From Bacillota bacterium (GTDB taxonomy: Bacteria; Bacillota; Dethiobacteria; SKNC01): a stretch of DNA of 8,945 bases. Of this stretch, positions 1 through 5,303 are shown piece after piece; within the stretch, counting starts at the first letter, position 1, and every line of letters begins with the position of its first letter. The DNA is taken from the NCBI GenBank assembly GCA_007121375.1, contig SKLX01000188.1, positions 1-8,945 on the forward strand, given 5' to 3'. The notes beneath the pieces are model-generated. The model was given only the letters and a program-made list of their open reading frames with translations. It made no database searches and was not told the origin of the DNA. The translations under genes and the position numbers were made by a program.

Positions 1-101
1 AATATTTCTTTTAATTTCATTTCTACAACTTTGCCGTCTTTTATAATATTTAAGGTTTTTGTTTTATTTGAATCTAATATATCTAGTGATAATTGATCCA
101 A
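1..101 (-). CDS. Unidentified protein, N-terminal part only (runs off left edge)
   Basis: An open frame of 33 codons reads leftward from a TTG at 99-101 to the window edge without a stop. The TTG is preceded on the minus strand by AAGGGGG (108-115 region) at about 7 bases, which is a good ribosome binding site and the main reason to call a start here. The visible peptide begins (M)DQLSLDILDSNKTKTLNII and continues IKDGKVVEMKLKEI. It is polar and lysine-rich, with no signal peptide or recognisable motif. It lies 83 bases downstream of the VTT membrane protein gene on the same strand, with no terminator hairpin visible between them, so co-transcription is possible. The family is not recognised; a chance open frame behind a chance purine run is the alternative. 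Confidence 0.45.
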   Translation of the reverse strand, partial: MDQLSLDILDSNKTKTLNIIKDGKVVEMKLKEI

Positions 102-184
102 TATGAATCCCCCTTGATAAAAATAAGAAAATAAAGTAACACCGGATTGATTTGTTTTTGGTACTCTTATTTAAAACTTACATC

Positions 185-772
185 CTACAATCCATACCTG
201 GATAATACTTTATCTACATCAATTAATTTTATTAGAACCAGAAATACTCCTATAACCAGTATAGGAACAAAAGTCATAATACCAGGACTCGCTAAAAAAG
301 CATCTACCCCCGCACCAAAACCCGTAAACAACATACAAGGGACCAATAAACCTGCAGCGGTAAAGGTCATAAACCTGGAGAGGGAGATTTTGCTTATTGC
401 TGCCACCATATTAGGAACAGCTATAGGTATGGCAGGTATATTATGAATTACTAGAATAAAACCCATAACAAATTTATCCGTCAACTTAGGCAGTATCTTG
501 TAGCGGGACAATATTTTATCCGTAAACTTGTCCAATTTAAAAAAATGAAAAACATTAAAAGCAATAAATGAACCTATCACTACGCTTCCCCAGGAAAGAA
601 TAATTCCTTGCTGAAAGCCAAAAAGATAGCCGCATACACCAGCCACAATAGCAAAAGGAATCATAGGTACATGGCACTGCATTATAATTGACAAGCTAAT
701 AATCAACATGGCTGCAGAGCCAAAACTTCTAACATATTCACTATAATAAGTTATCTGCTCCAGTAATTCCAT
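185..772 (-). CDS. VTT/TVP38-TMEM64 (SNARE-associated, DedA-like) membrane protein
   Basis: Integral membrane protein of 195 residues, usual for the TVP38/TMEM64 (VTT domain) family. That family sits in the cytoplasmic membrane and is linked to lipid or small-solute movement; the substrate here is unknown. Hydrophobic segments lie at about 19-53 (possibly a re-entrant pair), 56-77, 103-126, 134-154 and 165-183. The family signature is visible: FAIVAGVCGYLFG (40-52) followed by a glycine/serine-rich helix ending SFIAF, then the second half NIPAIPIAVPNMVAA (111-125) and a Phe/Gly helix ending GFGAG. The arginine usual just before the Pro-x-x-Pro of the second half is replaced by His110/Asn111. 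Start: ATG at 770-772 with AAGGAAG (782-788) 9 bases upstream. The gene is much more AT-rich than the radical SAM gene next to it. Confidence 0.8.
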   Translation of the reverse strand: MELLEQITYYSEYVRSFGSAAMLIISLSIIMQCHVPMIPFAIVAGVCGYLFGFQQGIILSWGSVVIGSFIAFNVFHFFKLDKFTDKILSRYKILPKLTDKFVMGFILVIHNIPAIPIAVPNMVAAISKISLSRFMTFTAAGLLVPCMLFTGFGAGVDAFLASPGIMTFVPILVIGVFLVLIKLIDVDKVLSRYGL

Positions 773-804
773 TTTTATATACTTCCTTTGTAGATATTAC
801 CATA

Positions 805-833
805 ATTATAAACTATAAAAACATATACTACCA
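805..833 (-). promoter_or_regulatory. Candidate promoter of the VTT gene
   Basis: A perfect TATAAT is read on the minus strand at 810 to 805, about 33 bases before the VTT start codon and just upstream of its ribosome binding site. At 17 bases spacing the -35 position (828-833) reads TGGTAG, a poor match, so only the -10 supports this call. Confidence 0.3.
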
Positions 834-846
834 GCCAATAGAAGCC

Positions 847-879
847 TAGAGAACCGACCCCGTGGTACCTAGGGACCGA
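847..879 (-). repeat. REP-like palindromic sequence at the end of the radical SAM gene
   Basis: Read on the minus strand this stretch contains CGGTCCCTAGGTACC followed by ACGGGGTCGGTTCTCT. It is an imperfect palindrome centred on GGTACC (864-869) with CCC/GGG flanks. The GGGG-x-CGGTTCTC core resembles the short dispersed palindromes associated with Y1 (IS200-like, REP-associated) transposases in Clostridia; that resemblance is from memory. The last three codons and the TAG stop of the radical SAM gene lie inside it. It also marks a change from AT-rich DNA on the left to GC-richer DNA on the right. With only one copy in the window, repeat status is inference. Confidence 0.35.
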
Positions 880-2089
880 TAAAGCCAAAAGCCGTTTGAC
901 ATATGACTGTTTTAAGCCCTGCCCCCTTTAAGACCCGGTAAACCTTTTCCATTGCCGAATAGGAAGGTCGTTCAAGATCCCGCCTTCGAAAGGAGGGACG
1001 ATAATCCAGGGGACATACCTGGATATAGGGATCAATTTCAGAGATTTTTTGCCCTATTTCTTTAATCTCCTCCAGGGAGATAAGATCCGGGTTGTAGGGA
1101 AGGCCCAGCCCTAAGAACACCCGGTCCCGGTAATTTTCCCTCAGATATTTTACCCCCTGCCAGGCATTATCCAGGTAGCGTTTAGCCAGGGGATCCTCAT
1201 CTAATCCCGTAATCCTCCTGAAGGTTTCTCCCTTCAAGCCCTTCAAGTCTATGCCCATGTCCGTCATTCCCGCCCGGATTAATTCCTCCAGGTAGTCCCC
1301 GGTTAACAAGGAGCCATTGGTATCCACATGGAAACGGGCTTCACCGTCGGGGTTAAGCTTTTTAAGCTCCTTCAAATAGCCCAGGAGCCACTCCTGGTTT
1401 AAAGTGCACTCTCCCCCTGAAATGGCCATCCGGTTAACCCGGTATTCCTTCCGAACCTTCGTCATTTTTTCCGCCGCCCCTTCCGGGGTCAGAGCCCGGC
1501 ACTCCACATTTTCTTTGCCCCGAAAGGCCGTGGTCCAGTTTTGACACTGGGGACAGCGAAAGTTACATCCTGCGGTAAAAAGGACAGTTTCCGCATAACC
1601 CTGCCCTTTTAAATCCCAGGGAGTGCCTACTCCCCCAACTCCATGGCCCATAAAGCCCCCCACAATTCTCCCGGGGGTAAAAAAAGAAGAAGGCCTGGTT
1701 TTTATCTTCATTCCCTCTTCCACTCCAGTAACACAGGCACGCTTTATTTCTCCCTCCCCTTCCAGGGCACAGGTGTAGCAGCCCCCGGTCCCACAGGGAG
1801 CAAAAGGAACTCCCTGGTGATATCCAGCAACTTTATGGCCTAAGCTCTCCAGGGCTGCCTTAAGGGTTATCCCCTGGTAAACCAGGTAGTTTTCTCCGTC
1901 TATTTCCAGAGGAATCTCTTCCTTCCTTTCCCCCTCCACCATCTTTAAAGCCCCGAAGGGACAGACCAGGGTACAGGCACCACAGCCTATACACTCATCT
2001 TCCTGGAAATTTACGGGACAGGGAATCAGTGTTTCACAGGAAAAACAATTTTGACATAAATCTTTATCCTTCTCTACTCTTAGGTGCAT
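869..2089 (-). CDS. Radical SAM protein with N-terminal 2x[4Fe-4S] and [2Fe-2S] domains
   Basis: A cytoplasmic redox/radical enzyme of 406 residues with three iron-sulfur modules. Residues 12-43 hold two ferredoxin-type motifs: C12-x2-C15-x2-C18-x5-C24-P and C33-x2-C36-x2-C39-x3-C43-P. Residues about 60-131 form a 2Fe-2S ferredoxin-like domain with C99, C104, C107 and C119 as likely ligands. The radical SAM core starts at C175-x3-C179-x2-C182 (AGCNFRCPQCQNW) and continues with GGE at 225-227, which contacts the methionine amino group, and DTNG at 256-259. The core resembles activating enzymes of the PflA/AmmeMemoRadiSam group. No glycyl-radical enzyme or other obvious substrate is encoded nearby, so the reaction is unknown. 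The extra clusters probably wire electrons to the SAM cluster (inference). Start: ATG 2087-2089 with AAGGGAG about 7 bases upstream. The C-terminus (FIGP) runs into a REP-like palindrome and may not be the ancestral one. Confidence 0.85.
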   Translation of the reverse strand: MHLRVEKDKDLCQNCFSCETLIPCPVNFQEDECIGCGACTLVCPFGALKMVEGERKEEIPLEIDGENYLVYQGITLKAALESLGHKVAGYHQGVPFAPCGTGGCYTCALEGEGEIKRACVTGVEEGMKIKTRPSSFFTPGRIVGGFMGHGVGGVGTPWDLKGQGYAETVLFTAGCNFRCPQCQNWTTAFRGKENVECRALTPEGAAEKMTKVRKEYRVNRMAISGGECTLNQEWLLGYLKELKKLNPDGEARFHVDTNGSLLTGDYLEELIRAGMTDMGIDLKGLKGETFRRITGLDEDPLAKRYLDNAWQGVKYLRENYRDRVFLGLGLPYNPDLISLEEIKEIGQKISEIDPYIQVCPLDYRPSFRRRDLERPSYSAMEKVYRVLKGAGLKTVICQTAFGFIGP

Positions 2090-2203
2090 ATTACTCTCCC
2101 TTTACCCGGGCTTTTCACCTGCCTTAACAAAGGTCCTTCCCAATATGCCTTCCCTTCTTTCTCTTATAATATCATCCTTGAAAGTATAATAAAATGTATT
2201 TTT
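2090..2203. other. Intergenic gap, AT-rich, no firm element
   Basis: The 114 bases between the Cys4 protein gene and the radical SAM gene are AT-rich at the upstream end and purine-rich toward the radical SAM start. No terminator hairpin with a T-run was found. TATAAG- and TATACT-like -10 candidates exist on the minus strand but lack a convincing -35. Read-through from the upstream gene pair is possible. Confidence 0.4.
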
Positions 2204-2401
2204 TTATTCCTTGAAATCGGGACAGGGTCGGTGGGTTTGCCCCCTGAAGGGAAGGGGATAACCCTTGACCTGGCAACCTTCATGGCTACCTGTCTGTACC
2301 AGGTAAGAACACTTAGGACATTGGGGATATTTAAAACGGATCCGGTAACCACCACAAAGCCTGGGATTTTTTGCCTGGTCAAAGAGTTTAGGGAGTTTCA
2401 T
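2204..2401 (-). CDS. Small Cys4 protein ending CPDF (65 aa, zinc or Fe-S binding suspected)
   Basis: A 65-residue protein with C28-x2-C31-x11-C43-x16-C60 followed by PDF at 61-63, plus a lone C16. The pattern CxxC ... C ... CPDF near the C-terminus occurs in several uncharacterised small metal-binding proteins of anaerobes; zinc is the likely ligand but iron cannot be excluded. No signal peptide or membrane segment is present. An AAGGAGG lies at 2416-2422 on the minus strand, but 14 bases from the ATG, longer than usual; an in-frame TGA upstream rules out an earlier start. It lies 33 bases after the stop of the PD-(D/E)XK protein gene, which suggests a two-gene transcript. A longer alternative frame over the same bases (2164-2382) lacks any protein-like pattern, while this one preserves the cysteine spacing. 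Function unknown. Confidence 0.65.
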   Translation of the reverse strand: MKLPKLFDQAKNPRLCGGYRIRFKYPQCPKCSYLVQTGSHEGCQVKGYPLPFRGQTHRPCPDFKE

Positions 2402-2434
2402 TAATACTGATCAAGCCTCCTTGTTTCCGGGATC

Positions 2435-2944
2435 TTATAATCCAAGGATTTTTCTTATTTTTTCTTCCTGGTAGGGATCAACTTCCTCCCATATATGACC
2501 GGTTAAATGATCATGGTCAAACCAAAGGTATAAGTCTATCAAGAACAAGTCCTTTTCTATCCTTTTCATGTTAGGAATCCAGCGCATTTTGCCTCCAGGA
2601 GTTATTACATACCCGGTCAAGGTGATAAATAGATCATTAACACTCCTTGCCGGGTCCTTATTGGTAAAAGATAAAACATTAGGCACATTTTTATGGGGGT
2701 TTACCCCTTTGAATTGCTTGGTAGCTTCTTTGAGATGTCTGGCCATAGAATTATAAATGGGATCTATACCTTTCCACTTAACAGGTTTAGGCTCAAGGGT
2801 TTTTTCTTCAAGGTAAAATAATAGCTCTTCTTCATAGAATACTTCAAAGTCAGCCGTTTTAATATCCCTTTCCGGTATTTTTAATACCCTTAACCCCTTT
2901 CCTTCTAAATAATTTTTTACAATACTTTCACCAGTTTTAGCCAC
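2435..2944 (-). CDS. PD-(D/E)XK nuclease-like protein (169 aa), orphan
   Basis: A soluble protein of 169 residues. Residue numbers here count from the GTG one codon earlier (2945-2947). The N-terminal half follows the PD-(D/E)XK plan: a helix with Glu7 (GESIVKNYLEGKG, 6-18), a beta strand RVLKIPE, then Asp33 in TADFEVF and Glu47-x-Lys49 in LFYLEEKTL at the end of the next strand. D33, E47 and K49 fit the metal-binding and catalytic positions of that nuclease fold. The C-terminal half (LFITLTGYVITPGG ... FLIDLYLWFDHDHLTG) is not recognised and could give specificity. No methylase or restriction partner is nearby. Its close neighbour is the Cys4 protein gene downstream. GTG-GTG occurs at the start; AAGGAGG (2951-2957) is only 3 bases from the first GTG and 6 from the second (2942-2944), so the second is preferred. 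The gene is more AT-rich than the radical SAM gene. Confidence 0.65.
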   Translation of the reverse strand: MAKTGESIVKNYLEGKGLRVLKIPERDIKTADFEVFYEEELLFYLEEKTLEPKPVKWKGIDPIYNSMARHLKEATKQFKGVNPHKNVPNVLSFTNKDPARSVNDLFITLTGYVITPGGKMRWIPNMKRIEKDLFLIDLYLWFDHDHLTGHIWEEVDPYQEEKIRKILGL

Positions 2945-2950
2945 CACAAC

Positions 2951-2957
2951 CCTCCTT
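2951..2957 (-). promoter_or_regulatory. Ribosome binding site deciding the PD-(D/E)XK start
   Basis: A perfect AAGGAGG on the minus strand. It lies 3 bases before the GTG at 2945-2947 and 6 bases before the GTG at 2942-2944; the spacing favours the second. Confidence 0.7.
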
Positions 2958-3092
2958 AAAAACCATTACTTTTTAAAACTCTAAAACAAAGACGAAACCC
3001 TCCAGGGCTACGCCTTCTAAAAATACCTTTATAAAAAATACCGGATAAATCTATAACAGATTTTCTATCCCAAGAAAAGATCTTATATTTAT

Positions 3093-3977
3093 TTAAAGAG
3101 ATTCCAGGAGGGGTAATACTTCCTCCCTTATGTTCCTTTTAATCAGGCCGGCTTCCTCATAAGCTTCCTCTAAGGGATACCGAACCCCCAGGGGAAATCC
3201 CTCTATCCTGGCCGCCAGGCCAGCTTTAACCAGGGCTATTTCGTTAGCTTTTAAAGCCTTCCTGAACCTGTTCCAGGCTTCATAAGCCCTTTGTACTTCC
3301 AAAGCTTTTTCCCTCTGTCTATTTTCATAGTAATTATATAGCAGGACTAAAAATTCTGGCACAGGATTTCCCGCCCCGGAAACATGGCCATCAATGCCTC
3401 GGCCCAGGGCCTCCAGGACCTCTGATTCCTTCCCCATATAAACCTCCAAACCCAAACCCTTATATTTTAAGGAAACCTCCAGCTTCCCCCCCGAATCCTT
3501 TATCCCCCTTAACATGTCATATTTCCCTTTAAGGGAATTTATTATATCTTCTCCAATCTGAATCTGGGTGTGCCGAGGAAAATTATAAAGGTAAAAGGGC
3601 TGGGAGCACCTTTCCAGGAGTTTTGAGAAGAATAGTTCAAGGCCCTTTGAAGTAACAGGTGAATAATAATAGGGGGGTAAGGCCATAACAGCATCACAGT
3701 ATCCCTGGCCATGCTCCAGGAGGTCCAGGGAATCTTTAAGGCAGGTGGAACCGATATGATTAATTATGAAACCTTTAAAATATTTTCGGCAAAAGGATAA
3801 AAGTTCCTTTCTTTCTTCCCGGGTTAACGAAAAAAACTCCCCGGTGGTTCCATTGGTTAGTATGTTTTTTACCCCTTTTATCTCCAGGAAGTCAAGGTAT
3901 TTTCCTAAAGCATTAAAATCAATATCCTTCCCTTTAAAAGGGGTGGCCAGGGCAAAGATTGGCCCAGTTATGCTCAT
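3093..3977 (-). CDS. DapA/NanA superfamily class I aldolase, substrate unknown
   Basis: A TIM-barrel aldolase of 294 residues, the normal length for the dihydrodipicolinate synthase/N-acetylneuraminate lyase superfamily. Visible signatures are GTTGE at 43-47 (pyruvate carboxylate binding), the catalytic Tyr131 in LYNFP, and the Schiff-base Lys160 in GIKDSGG. It should therefore act on pyruvate or a 2-oxo acid in the cytoplasm. In true DapA the YN-x-P motif is followed by Ser-Arg, the arginine binding the aspartate semialdehyde carboxylate. Here the residues are Arg135-His136, so DapA activity is doubtful, and a 2-keto-3-deoxy sugar acid or related aldolase is equally possible. No lysine-pathway or sugar-acid genes adjoin it. 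Start: ATG 3975-3977 with AGAGGA about 6 bases upstream. It is divergent from a winged-helix regulator, which may control it. Confidence 0.85.
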   Translation of the reverse strand: MSITGPIFALATPFKGKDIDFNALGKYLDFLEIKGVKNILTNGTTGEFFSLTREERKELLSFCRKYFKGFIINHIGSTCLKDSLDLLEHGQGYCDAVMALPPYYYSPVTSKGLELFFSKLLERCSQPFYLYNFPRHTQIQIGEDIINSLKGKYDMLRGIKDSGGKLEVSLKYKGLGLEVYMGKESEVLEALGRGIDGHVSGAGNPVPEFLVLLYNYYENRQREKALEVQRAYEAWNRFRKALKANEIALVKAGLAARIEGFPLGVRYPLEEAYEEAGLIKRNIREEVLPLLESL

Positions 3978-3991
3978 ATTAATTCCTCTTT

Positions 3992-4121
3992 CTATATTTT
4001 TTTTAGTATTAGGGCAGAAGCCAGGTGAATAGCATCAAAATCCCGGAGGTTATATTTTTCAGTAAGATATTTATTCCAGTCCTGCTGTAGTGATTTTTTT
4101 ATCAGTTTGTCCTACATTCAT
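3992..4121 (-). pseudogene. Remnant of a VapC-type PIN-domain toxin
   Basis: On the minus strand a 39-codon open stretch (4111 to 3992, ending TAG) encodes a peptide containing YNLRDFDAIHLASALIL. This is the highly characteristic D-A-x-H-L-A-x-A segment of PIN-domain (VapC) RNases; the Asp is one of the acidic metal ligands. The rest of the domain (about 130 residues normally) is missing on both sides. There is no usable start in this frame: a TAG precedes the first codon. An ATG at 4119-4121, with a GAGAGG sequence 8 bases upstream, opens a neighbouring frame that would join the PIN frame if one A were removed from the seven-A run (4094-4100). The remnant ends 14 bases before the aldolase start codon. 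No antitoxin gene is visible. Confidence 0.7.
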
Positions 4122-4141
4122 TTAAAACGCCTCTCTCCTCT

Positions 4142-4177
4142 TTTGTGACTACACTTTAGCACATAAGTAGCCACAAA
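4142..4177. promoter_or_regulatory. Large inverted repeat, probable operator between divergent genes
   Basis: Arms TTTGTGACTAC (4142-4152) and GTAGCCACAAA (4167-4177) pair at 10 of 11 positions around a 14-base spacer, giving half-sites about 25 bases apart (centre to centre). The site lies between the minus-strand aldolase/PIN remnant and the plus-strand winged-helix regulator. A minus-strand promoter could lie within it (TTGTGG, 17 bases, TGTAGT), although the match is weak. No T-run follows either arm, so a terminator is unlikely. Binding by the adjacent regulator is inference. Confidence 0.55.
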
Positions 4178-4237
4178 TGCAATTAAATTTAATCCATAAA
4201 AATTAATCAAAAAAGATCATAATAAGTCTTCTAAAAT

Positions 4238-4258
4238 ATGTTAATATTTATATAACAT
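4238..4258 (+). promoter_or_regulatory. AT-rich inverted repeat upstream of the regulator, possible promoter/operator
   Basis: ATGTTA and TAACAT flank 9 bases, and a TATAAC hexamer (4251-4256) overlaps the right arm. The site lies about 32 bases before the regulator start codon, which suits a -10 region. No good -35 is visible at 17 bases. Confidence 0.3.
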
Positions 4259-4289
4259 CTTTCAAGTAGAAATGACAAGGGGAATCAGT

Positions 4290-4832
4290 ATGGAAAAGGA
4301 ATATGATATCCTGGTCTGCCTGGAGGGGGAGGAGGAAGCTTCCCAGAGGGCTATAGCCCGGAGGACAGGGATGTCCCTGGGGGCGGTAAATCTGCTTTTA
4401 CAGAAGATGGTCAAAAAGGGCCTGGTAAAAAAAGACCCCTTAAACGCCCGGAGCCTACGCTATATTTTGACTCCTCAAGGCAAAAAGGAAAAAGCCAGAC
4501 TCACCTACAAGTTTGTTAAAAGTTCCTACCGTTTTATCACCGGGGTAACCCTGGCCCTGGAAGAAGAGATAAAGAAGAAATCTCGCCAGGGCCTGCAGGA
4601 AGTTTTTCTCATGGGGGAAAAGGACGAGGCTTACAAGATCGTGGTAAATCTCCTTTCCCGCATGGACTTGAATTATGAATTCATAAGGGACCCGGGTATC
4701 TTAGAAGAGATGGCGGAGGAAGTAGAAGGTAAACAAGGTAGGCTGGTTATTATCTGGGACGTGGACCTGGAGGACAAGGTACCTGAAGGAATGGATTATA
4801 TTAATGTTTTAACCCTTTACAACCCTGCATAG
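4290..4832 (+). CDS. Winged helix-turn-helix (MarR-like) transcriptional regulator
   Basis: A predicted DNA-binding regulator of 180 residues. Residues 4-75 form a winged helix: YDILVCL, then the helix-turn-helix ASQRAIARRTGMSLGAVNLLLQKM (17-40), then a wing ending RYILTPQGKKEKARLT (57-72). This closely follows the SQR-x-(L/I)A...SLG-x-VN and LTP-x-G-x-x-EK pattern of EPS-associated MarR-family regulators. A linker helix (about 86-103) leads to a C-terminal part (104-180) with two strand-like segments, EVFLMGEKDEAYKIV and RLVIIWDVDLED, which suggests a small Rossmann-like effector domain of unknown ligand. An ATG at 4272 is in frame, but the ATG at 4290 is 7 bases after AAGGGG (4278-4283) and is the better start. 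It is divergent from the aldolase, with a large inverted repeat in between, so autoregulation and control of the aldolase are plausible. Confidence 0.8.
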   Translation: MEKEYDILVCLEGEEEASQRAIARRTGMSLGAVNLLLQKMVKKGLVKKDPLNARSLRYILTPQGKKEKARLTYKFVKSSYRFITGVTLALEEEIKKKSRQGLQEVFLMGEKDEAYKIVVNLLSRMDLNYEFIRDPGILEEMAEEVEGKQGRLVIIWDVDLEDKVPEGMDYINVLTLYNPA

Positions 4833-5045
4833 GATTATGCATTATACCAGAACCAGCATAGTTTATAAATAACTTTTCAATAAGGGTGAAAGCCCTCCAA
4901 GCACCTTCTTGAAAGTAAAAAATTCTAAATAGTTCACTCCTTGAACAAGAGACTTTTAAAAAGAGGAGTACTTATAATTATTCCCGCCGGGGTTATAATA
5001 AATAATATAACTGAGGTATAAATCAAAAAGCAAGGAGGGATAAGA
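4833..5045. other. Intergenic leader region with inverted repeats
   Basis: These 213 bases carry several inverted repeats. GTTCA-CTCCT-TGAAC is at 4932-4946. ACTCCT (4936-4941) can pair with AGGAGT (4964-4969). An imperfect hairpin at about 4977-4999 has a CCCG/CGGGG stem and ends at a TATAAT (4994-4999). That TATAAT may be the -10 of the zinc-ribbon gene, but its -35 position (CTTATA) is weak. None of the stems is followed by a T-run, so no clear terminator for the regulator gene is present. Confidence 0.3.
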
Positions 5046-5246
5046 ATGCCTTTTTTTAAAAATAAAGGAAAGCTCATGAAGGAAGTAAGCACCAACATGT
5101 GTAAGCACGCCTGCCAGACAGATATTAACGCCCTTTGCCCCAGTTGTAACACCCGGCAGGAACTGACCATTGAAGGAAGTAAGGGAAGATGTCCCCGCTG
5201 CGGGGAGATAAATATAGAAAAAATCAGGAGGGAGGACCTGACCTGA
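5046..5246 (+). CDS. Small zinc-ribbon protein (66 aa)
   Basis: A 66-residue basic protein. C31-x2-C34 (CPSC) and C49-x2-C52 (CPRC), separated by a strand-like QELTIEGSKGR, make a treble-clef/zinc-ribbon pair; an additional C19-x3-C23 lies just before. The N-terminus is lysine-rich (FFKNKGKLMK). No membrane segment or signal peptide is present. The start is secure: AAGGAGG ends 7 bases before the ATG. The gene stands alone on the plus strand and ends about 27 bases before a strong terminator, so it is probably transcribed as a single short mRNA. Zinc ribbons of this size often contact nucleic acid or a larger protein; the partner is unknown. The reverse-strand frame over the same bases is hydrophobic but has no supporting start signal. 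Confidence 0.75.
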   Translation: MPFFKNKGKLMKEVSTNMCKHACQTDINALCPSCNTRQELTIEGSKGRCPRCGEINIEKIRREDLT

Positions 5247-5273
5247 GGCCTATTCATCCCTTCTTTATCGAAT

Positions 5274-5303
5274 AAAAAAACTGGACCGGAGTCCAGTTTT
5301 TTT
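5274..5303. terminator. Bidirectional rho-independent terminator
   Basis: A perfect 13-bp stem, seven A then CTGGAC (5274-5286) pairing with GTCCAG then seven T (5291-5303), closes a four-base CGGA loop. The A and T runs make it work in both directions. It sits between the convergent zinc-ribbon gene and the LCP gene. The TAA stop codon of the LCP gene (5302-5304) is partly inside the stem. Confidence 0.95.

Noticed and set aside
147..446. Plus-strand open frame of 99 codons over the VTT gene
   Set aside because: It is antisense to a clear VTT membrane protein, has no ribosome binding site and shows no protein-like pattern.
2164..2382. Minus-strand 72-codon frame overlapping the Cys4 gene
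   Set aside because: It lacks a ribosome binding site at its start and has no motif; the overlapping frame at 2204-2401 preserves an ordered Cys pattern ending CPDF.
2948..3092. Minus-strand open stretch of about 45 codons (ending SPGGFRLCFRVLKSNGF) between aldolase and PD-(D/E)XK genes
   Set aside because: It has no start codon and no recognisable similarity; I could not connect it to a family, so it is not called a pseudogene.
4883..4912. AGGG-TGAAAG-CCCT and GGTG/CACC pairings considered as a terminator for the regulator gene
   Set aside because: The stems are only 4 bp and no T-run follows.
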